Source: Candidatus Tharpella sp.
GTDB lineage: Bacteria; Desulfobacterota; Anaeroferrophillalia; Anaeroferrophillales; Tharpellaceae
NCBI GenBank assembly: GCA_021163565.1
Contig: JAGGTT010000065.1
Location: forward strand, 1 to 11,615
DNA: 11,615 bases
Reading direction: 5' to 3'
How positions within the stretch are numbered: position 1 is the stretch's first letter; each line of letters starts with the position of its first letter. A program made the position numbers and the translations under genes. The notes under the pieces were generated by a model. It ran no database searches. It was not told where the DNA came from and saw only the letters and a program-made list of their open reading frames with translations. This document shows, in pieces, positions 8,992-11,615 of the stretch.

Positions 8992-9035
8992 TTATGATAA
9001 TTAAAATAATGAATAGTTACATATAGTTATCATAA
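8992..9035. repeat. 9-bp inverted repeat TTATGATAA / TTATCATAA
   Basis: The arms are at 8992-9000 and 9027-9035 within very AT-rich DNA, where chance inverted repeats are common. This is noted as a possible operator, about 70 bp upstream of the candidate promoter of the riboswitch transcript. Confidence 0.3.
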
Positions 9036-9103
9036 AATTAATTTATTGTTACCAGATCTTGATAGGGGGTTATTTTTATGAGTATATTTTAATATAACTA
9101 AGC

Positions 9104-9135
9104 TTGACTTTGCTGAAAAATATGTTATTTATTAT
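9104..9135 (+). promoter_or_regulatory. Candidate promoter for the riboswitch transcript
   Basis: A TTGACT hexamer at 9104-9109 and a TATTAT hexamer at 9130-9135 would start transcription just ahead of the aptamer (around 9142). The spacer of 20 bp is longer than the sigma-70 optimum of 17, so a different -10 in the AT-rich stretch is possible. Confidence 0.4.
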
Positions 9136-9142
9136 CAATATA

Positions 9143-9236
9143 GAATTGTGAAAACCACACTCGTCGAAAGGCGGGGTCGGAAATCCACGGGTCTTGTTTC
9201 TGAATCTTAAAAGACAGCCGGGTTGCCTCTTTACAA
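9143..9236 (+). promoter_or_regulatory. GEMM-I-type riboswitch aptamer (c-di-GMP/cGAMP class), divergent
   Basis: A leader RNA that binds a cyclic dinucleotide and controls the downstream gene. Seen, in order: closing helix P1, TTGTGA (9146-9151) with TTACAA (9231-9236); the AAACC block (9152-9156); helix P2, CGTC (9162-9165) with GGCG (9170-9173), closing a GAAA tetraloop (9166-9169); the joining block GGTCGGAAATCC, where the family has GGACGCAAAGCC; helix P3, CGG+GTCTT (9188-9195) with AAGAC..CCG (9211-9220); and the hallmark GACAGCCGGGTTGCC at 9213-9227. The order of the blocks and the tetraloop/receptor pairing are those of GEMM-I. Deviations in the joining block and just before AAACC affect the region that contacts ligand, so the ligand is not assigned. 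The 3' strand of P3 is also the 5' arm of the following terminator. Confidence 0.8.
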
Positions 9237-9259
9237 GCGCATCCGAGCTGTCTTTTTTT
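9209..9259 (+). terminator. Riboswitch-controlled intrinsic terminator
   Basis: AAAGACAGC (9210-9218) pairs perfectly with GCTGTCTTT (9247-9255). The stem extends inward by CGG (9219-9221) with CCG (9243-9245) across one bulged A, and the U-tract runs through 9253-9259. The 5' arm reuses the P3 3' strand of the aptamer, so the folded aptamer and the terminator exclude each other. Ligand binding should therefore prevent termination (ON switch). Confidence 0.85.
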
Positions 9260-9367
9260 GTGGATAACAATTTTTAGTAATGTGTCATTGATTTAAGGTT
9301 AGATCCGAAGTCTTTTCTGGTTGAAATTAAGGGTCCAGTTAACTTACTATTGACGGGGTTACCGGTT

Positions 9368-9607
9368 ATGATTCAAGATGAAGCTTTCGCCGTAGCAAAA
9401 CAATGGCTTTTTGGTTATGATTCGAGTTTGAATCTCATTGAGCCGCCAATTGAAAATCACCTTTTTGACGGAATTGATCCGAATGATTATTTTATTTTTT
9501 CATACGGATCAAAAAGTGATCCTCCGGCGATTGCAGATTTCTCGCTGGTCGGGATAAACAAAGATAATGGCAGAATCAGGTACTTGGGCAGGCATTGCGA
9601 ACAGTAG
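9368..9607 (+). CDS. Small protein of unknown function, probable riboswitch target
   Basis: This 79-residue protein starts at the ATG at 9368. GGGG at 9355-9358 is a weak ribosome-binding candidate; a TTG at 9350 would add six residues but has nothing purine-rich upstream. Seen: an N-terminal helix-like stretch (DEAFAVAKQWL), an acidic middle, a YFIFSYGS strand, a LVGINKDNGRIRYLG strand-turn-strand, and a terminal CEQ. There is no signal peptide or membrane segment. The pattern of a short helix followed by a 'dkktG.v..lg'-style hairpin is faintly like Imm35/YrhB-type small domains, but I cannot claim membership. It is the first ORF after the riboswitch terminator (108 nt of leader remain), so its expression is probably set by that switch. 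The frame is open back to 9281 without another good start. Confidence 0.65.
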   Translation: MIQDEAFAVAKQWLFGYDSSLNLIEPPIENHLFDGIDPNDYFIFSYGSKSDPPAIADFSLVGINKDNGRIRYLGRHCEQ

Positions 9608-9636
9608 TTCCCGCTTAAGAAATATGGTTATTTTTG

Positions 9637-9665
9637 TTGACTTTAACATCTCTTTATTGTATCGA
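9637..9665 (+). promoter_or_regulatory. Candidate promoter for the TIGR04076-like gene
   Basis: TTGACT at 9637-9642, a 17-bp spacer and TATCGA at 9660-9665 resemble a sigma-70 promoter with a weak -10. If used, the TIGR04076-like gene would be expressed independently of the riboswitch. Confidence 0.35.
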
Positions 9666-9710
9666 TTAATAATATCTTTATAGATAGAAAATTGATAAAC
9701 ATTAATAATC

Positions 9711-9716
9711 AGGAGG
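9711..9716 (+). promoter_or_regulatory. Consensus Shine-Dalgarno AGGAGG
   Basis: A perfect AGGAGG lies 7 nt before the ATG at 9724. It fixes the start and suggests efficient translation, in contrast with the weak site of the gene just upstream. Confidence 0.85.
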
Positions 9717-9723
9717 TGTTATC

Positions 9724-10005
9724 ATGGACGTGTGTTATCCCGTATTCGGTGACAGAGTAATCGGCGCGATCGTTGAAGTCAGCGGCGAGTGTTCTATCGG
9801 AATGAAGGTTGGTGATGAGTTTGAGCTTGGTATCCATCAGTGTGGTGATTTCTGTGGTTATTTCTATCACAACATATTTCAATGGATAAACCTGCTGCAA
9901 TTCGATGGTACTTTCCCGCTTTTCCCCGATAAAGATGTGATGGTCTGGGAGTGTCCCAATAGTAAAAACCGGGTTAAAGTTCAGTTGCGACGGGAAAAAC
10001 GCTGA
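9724..10005 (+). CDS. TIGR04076 family small protein
   Basis: A 93-residue protein with the layout of the TIGR04076 family, whose function is unknown to me. Seen: an N-terminal strand (GAIVEVSGECSIGMKVGDEFEL, quoted in part: VSGECSIGMKVGDEFEL at about 18-34), which matches the family's 'v.G.C..G.kvGdefel' opening; a central segment with cysteines (HQCGDFCGYFYHNIF, about 39-53); a FDGTFPLFPD turn (about 60-69), where relatives have an FGG.fPW-like turn; and a C-terminal VWECPNSKNRVKVQLRR, matching the family's 'CPDp.N.v.f.l'. The conserved cysteines C23, C40, C44 and C77 could bind metal, which is inference. There is no signal peptide. The start is fixed by the AGGAGG, and a strong terminator follows 27 bp after the stop. 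Confidence 0.8.
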   Translation: MDVCYPVFGDRVIGAIVEVSGECSIGMKVGDEFELGIHQCGDFCGYFYHNIFQWINLLQFDGTFPLFPDKDVMVWECPNSKNRVKVQLRREKR

Positions 10006-10031
10006 ATCCGGCAACTTCAGATTTTAAATAA

Positions 10032-10063
10032 AAAAAGGCCGCCCATTTCAAGGCGGCCTTTTT
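10032..10063. terminator. Strong bidirectional intrinsic terminator
   Basis: A perfect GC stem, GGCCGCC (10037-10043) with GGCGGCC (10052-10058), has an 8-nt loop. A-run 10032-10036 and T-run 10059-10063 extend the stem and provide a U-tract in both directions. It ends the riboswitch/TIGR04076 unit on the plus strand. Confidence 0.9.
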
Positions 10064-10084
10064 GTTTACCCAAAAAATTATTTT

Positions 10085-10170
10085 GGTATTCCGGGGACAT
10101 TGGTATTCCGGGGACGGTATTCCCGGGGACGGTATTCCGCGGTATTCCGGGGACGGTATTCCGGGGACAT
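10085..10170 (+). repeat. Tandem GGTATTCCGGGGAC repeats, six copies
   Basis: The copies start at 10085, 10102, 10116, 10131, 10141 and 10155. Four carry the exact unit GGTATTCCGGGGAC; the one at 10116 has an extra C, and the one at 10131 is cut to 10 bp. The first and last continue into ACAT. From memory, GGTATTCCGGGGACA followed by a TACTTAATT-like string occurs next to RAYT (Y1) transposase genes in several proteobacterial genomes, and TTACTTAATT does follow here at 10173-10182. A long reading frame through this block is an artefact of the repeat. Confidence 0.75.
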
Positions 10171-10336
10171 CTTACTTAATTAGCTATTTTTTCTCTTCGG
10201 CAGTCAACGAGAACGCTACCACCGTTGCTTCGCCCTGCTTCGCGTGGGGACAGGCTGCCGGTAACCATTGGTTAAAGTTGCGATTTGACTCTACAATTCT
10301 TACGGGTTGCTGATACACCTGTTAAACCCAGTCCCC
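10163..10336. mobile_element. Possible RAYT-type repeat element remnant, no transposase
   Basis: The segment is bounded by GGGGACAT at 10163-10170 and GTCCCC at 10331-10336. It contains another GGGGACAG at 10246-10253 and an inverted pair CGGCAG (10198-10203) / CTGCCG (10255-10260). No credible protein is encoded. The same GGGGAC...GTCCCC ends bound the palindrome at 7098-7151. I read it as non-autonomous or decayed repeat DNA, moved in trans if at all. From 10337 to 10410 I see nothing further. Confidence 0.4.
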
Positions 10337-10410
10337 GCACCGGTCATCTAACCTCTAAGTGAGCAGTGGGGTCGATTGCTTTTGCCAAAATGGGAAACTA
10401 GAGGTAAAAA

Positions 10411-10447
10411 TAAAAAAGGGGCTACAGGAAATAATCCTGTAGCCCCT
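10411..10447 (-). terminator. Intrinsic terminator of tRNA-Arg
   Basis: A perfect 13-bp stem (10417-10429 with 10435-10447; core GGGGCTACAGGA) has a 5-nt loop. On the minus strand it is followed by a run of U (A-run 10411-10416 on the plus strand). It lies 9 nt past the encoded CCA of the tRNA gene. Confidence 0.9.
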
Positions 10448-10456
10448 CAATCTATC

Positions 10457-10533
10457 TGGTGCCCCCAGCGCGACTCGAACACGCGGCACCCGGATTAGGA
10501 ATCCGGTGCTCTATCCACCTGAGCTATGGGGGC
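10457..10533 (-). tRNA. tRNA-Arg (anticodon CCU), CCA encoded
   Basis: The 77-nt gene includes the encoded CCA (10457-10459). It has a 7-bp acceptor stem (GCCCCCA with TGGGGGC), D-arm GCTC/GAGC, a 5-bp anticodon stem (CCGGA/TCCGG) with loop TTCCTAA, a 5-nt variable loop (GTGCC), and a T-arm GCGTG/CGCGC with TTCGAGT. The anticodon CCT occupies 10499-10497 and reads AGG, a rare arginine codon in many bacteria. It is a single-gene unit with its own promoter and terminator. tRNA-Arg(CCU) genes are frequent integration targets, but no integrase or duplicated 3' end is seen here. Confidence 0.97.
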
Positions 10534-10548
10534 TCAAGTTGCAGTGGG

Positions 10549-10577
10549 TTTTTAATTGATTTATAGATTTATGTCAA
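10549..10577 (-). promoter_or_regulatory. Promoter of tRNA-Arg
   Basis: On the minus strand there is a perfect -35 TTGACA (10577-10572), a 17-bp spacer and a TAAAAA -10 (10554-10549). Transcription would begin around 10542, about 9 nt before the mature tRNA 5' end. Confidence 0.65.
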
Positions 10578-10623
10578 GTTGGGGTTGCGTTTTTTCTTTG
10601 CTTTGTTTGGTTGCTTTTGTTAG

Positions 10624-10652
10624 AAACAAGTGCTGAATGATAGCGCTTGTTT
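10624..10652. repeat. 11-bp hairpin upstream of moeA (one G-U pair)
   Basis: AAACAAGTGCT (10624-10634) pairs with AGCGCTTGTTT (10642-10652) across a 7-nt loop, with one wobble. It is followed by TTTT only, so it is a weak terminator at best. It lies 62 bp before the moeA start and could be an operator. Confidence 0.4.
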
Positions 10653-10714
10653 TGCTGCTGCCGGTTGTCGGTTTAAGACTAAGGTTAAGAAAGTTTTCAG
10701 GAATTTTGTTGATT

Positions 10715-11615
10715 ATGAAAAAATATATTGAAGTTGATGTGGCCCGGGCTATGATTCTTGGTGATTCTGATAAGGTTTTGCCGCCGGAAAAGGTTGATCT
10801 GCTGGCGTCACTGGGCCGGATTCTCTGTCAGGATGTGGTCGCCGACCGGGATCTGCCTCCGGCTGATAACTCGGCCATGGACGGCTATGGTTTGCGGGCA
10901 GCAGATAGTGTCGCGGCCGGAACCCGGCCCCTGCGGCTTCCGGTAGTTGCTGATATTCCCGCCGGCAAACCCTGGCCGGGCCGGATTGCCGCCGGAGAGG
11001 CGGTGCGGATTATGACCGGTGCCCCGATTCCGGATGGGGTTGACGCGGTGGTTAAGCGGGAGCTGGTCGAGGAATTTGCTGACGCAATCATACTTAAAAA
11101 AGAGGTGGCTACCGGCAACGATATTCGCCGGGCCGGTGAAGATATAAAGGCGGGTGAAATCGTACTTGCCAATGGCACTTTTATTAATCCGGCTGTGGTC
11201 GGGATGCTGGCTGCGGTCGGCGTGCCCTATATCTCAGTGATGCGTAAACCCCGGGTCGCGGTTCTGGCAACCGGCGATGAGATTGTTGATTTTGGCCAGG
11301 TGCCGGGGCCGGGCAAGATTCGCAACAGTAATAGCTTCTCGATGGCAGCTCTGGTTCTCCAGGCCGGCGGCCTGCCGCAGGTATTTCCGATTACCAGGGA
11401 TGAACCGTCATTTATCCGCCAGGCGTTGCTGGATGCTGTTTCCGGCAATGATCTGGTCTTGACTTCAGGCGGCGTTTCGATGGGGGATTACGATTTTATT
11501 CAGGATGTGATTCGTGATCTGCCCGAGTCTGAAATTCGTTTCTGGCAGGTGAAGATGAAGCCGGGTAAGCCTCTTTTATACAGCCGGGTCGCGGCCACGC
11601 CGGTGATCGGTTTGC
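10715..11615 (+). CDS. moeA: Molybdopterin molybdotransferase MoeA (3' end outside window)
   Basis: MoeA inserts molybdate into adenylylated molybdopterin, the last step of molybdenum cofactor synthesis, in the cytoplasm. Seen: 300 complete codons from the ATG at 10715 to the window edge, about three quarters of the usual ~400 residues. Family motifs in order: DNSAMDGYG at 51-59 (D56 is the expected catalytic aspartate region), MTGAPIPDGVDAVV near 101-114, VAVLATGDEI ending near 190 with D188, TSGGVSMGDYD at 250-260, and MKPGKP at 281-286. The ATG is supported by homology to the family start; AGGA at 10699-10702 is 12 nt upstream, rather far, so translation signals are modest. It is divergent from tRNA-Arg. 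There is no molybdenum-cofactor riboswitch in the 180 bp upstream. Confidence 0.95.
   Translation, partial: MKKYIEVDVARAMILGDSDKVLPPEKVDLLASLGRILCQDVVADRDLPPADNSAMDGYGLRAADSVAAGTRPLRLPVVADIPAGKPWPGRIAAGEAVRIMTGAPIPDGVDAVVKRELVEEFADAIILKKEVATGNDIRRAGEDIKAGEIVLANGTFINPAVVGMLAAVGVPYISVMRKPRVAVLATGDEIVDFGQVPGPGKIRNSNSFSMAALVLQAGGLPQVFPITRDEPSFIRQALLDAVSGNDLVLTSGGVSMGDYDFIQDVIRDLPESEIRFWQVKMKPGKPLLYSRVAATPVIGL

Larger units (their letters stand above)
8481..9142. other. AT-rich non-coding interval between the efflux operon and the riboswitch
   Basis: About 660 bp with no supportable gene. AT content rises sharply between about 8,935 and 9,140. The efflux operon promoter should lie at the left end on the minus strand; a TTGTCA (complement of 8534-8539) and a TATCAT-like hexamer are present but not at ideal spacing, so I do not call a promoter there. 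Several inverted and direct repeats occur (8735-8760, 8810-8859, 8897-8931, 8992-9035). They could be operators, transcript hairpins or decayed mobile DNA. Confidence 0.6.

Noticed and set aside
9076..9270. 64-residue minus-strand frame across the riboswitch
   Set aside because: It runs antisense through the aptamer and terminator and shows no protein-like features.
9709..10014. Antisense 101-residue frame opposite the TIGR04076-like gene
   Set aside because: The plus-strand gene has a perfect Shine-Dalgarno and family motifs; the antisense frame has neither.
10085..10170. CRISPR-like regular repeats
   Set aside because: The units are 10-17 bp apart start to start with no unique spacers between them and no cas genes, so this is a tandem repeat, not a CRISPR array.
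10062..10313. 83-residue reading frame on the plus strand
   Set aside because: It begins inside the terminator and reads through the tandem repeats (repeating SGDGIPG). Composition and position show it is not a real gene.
10385..10533. Genomic island integrated at tRNA-Arg
   Set aside because: No integrase and no second copy of the tRNA 3' end are visible in the window; only small repeat DNA lies nearby.

Overview
The window looks like chromosomal DNA of a Gram-negative bacterium. It carries an outer-membrane efflux lipoprotein and a complete tripartite RND pump. The divergent GEMM-I-type leader, the GGGGAC-ended repeats and the protein flavour are reminiscent of Desulfobacterota (former Deltaproteobacteria), but that placement is inference, not proof. 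Gene bodies are moderately GC-rich, and a strongly AT-rich intergenic island lies at about 8,500-9,140.

Layout. (1) 1-557 (+): the last 184 residues of CarB, the carbamoyl-phosphate synthase large subunit. (2) 558-793: a short interval with one tiny ORF behind a good ribosome-binding sequence, possibly a gene remnant. (3) 8480 down to 794 (-): a five-gene efflux cluster in transcription order: periplasmic adaptor, RND inner-membrane transporter, outer-membrane factor lipoprotein, ABC ATPase, ABC-2 permease. The RND and outer-membrane genes are 2 bp apart and the two ABC genes overlap by 4 bp. A REP-like palindrome sits between the adaptor and RND genes. (4) 8481-9142: AT-rich, non-coding, with several inverted and direct repeats. 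(5) 9143-9259 (+): a divergent GEMM-I-type riboswitch (cyclic dinucleotide class) whose last helix shares its 3' strand with an intrinsic terminator, the arrangement of an ON switch. It is followed by an unrecognised 79-residue protein and then a TIGR04076-like small protein with a perfect Shine-Dalgarno and a strong terminator. (6) 10085-10336: tandem GGTATTCCGGGGAC repeats and a non-coding element with GGGGAC/GTCCCC ends, resembling RAYT-associated repeat DNA. (7) 10457-10533 (-): tRNA-Arg(CCU) with its own promoter and terminator. (8) 10715 to the window end (+): the first 300 residues of MoeA, the molybdopterin molybdotransferase.

How the genes work together. The adaptor, RND pump and outer-membrane channel should form one proton-driven complex spanning both membranes. 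The ABC pair is a separate two-gene exporter apparently transcribed with it. The most interesting signal is the riboswitch: a second messenger would decide whether transcription reads into a small gene of unknown function. Several ligand-pocket positions differ from the GEMM-I consensus, so its ligand is uncertain.
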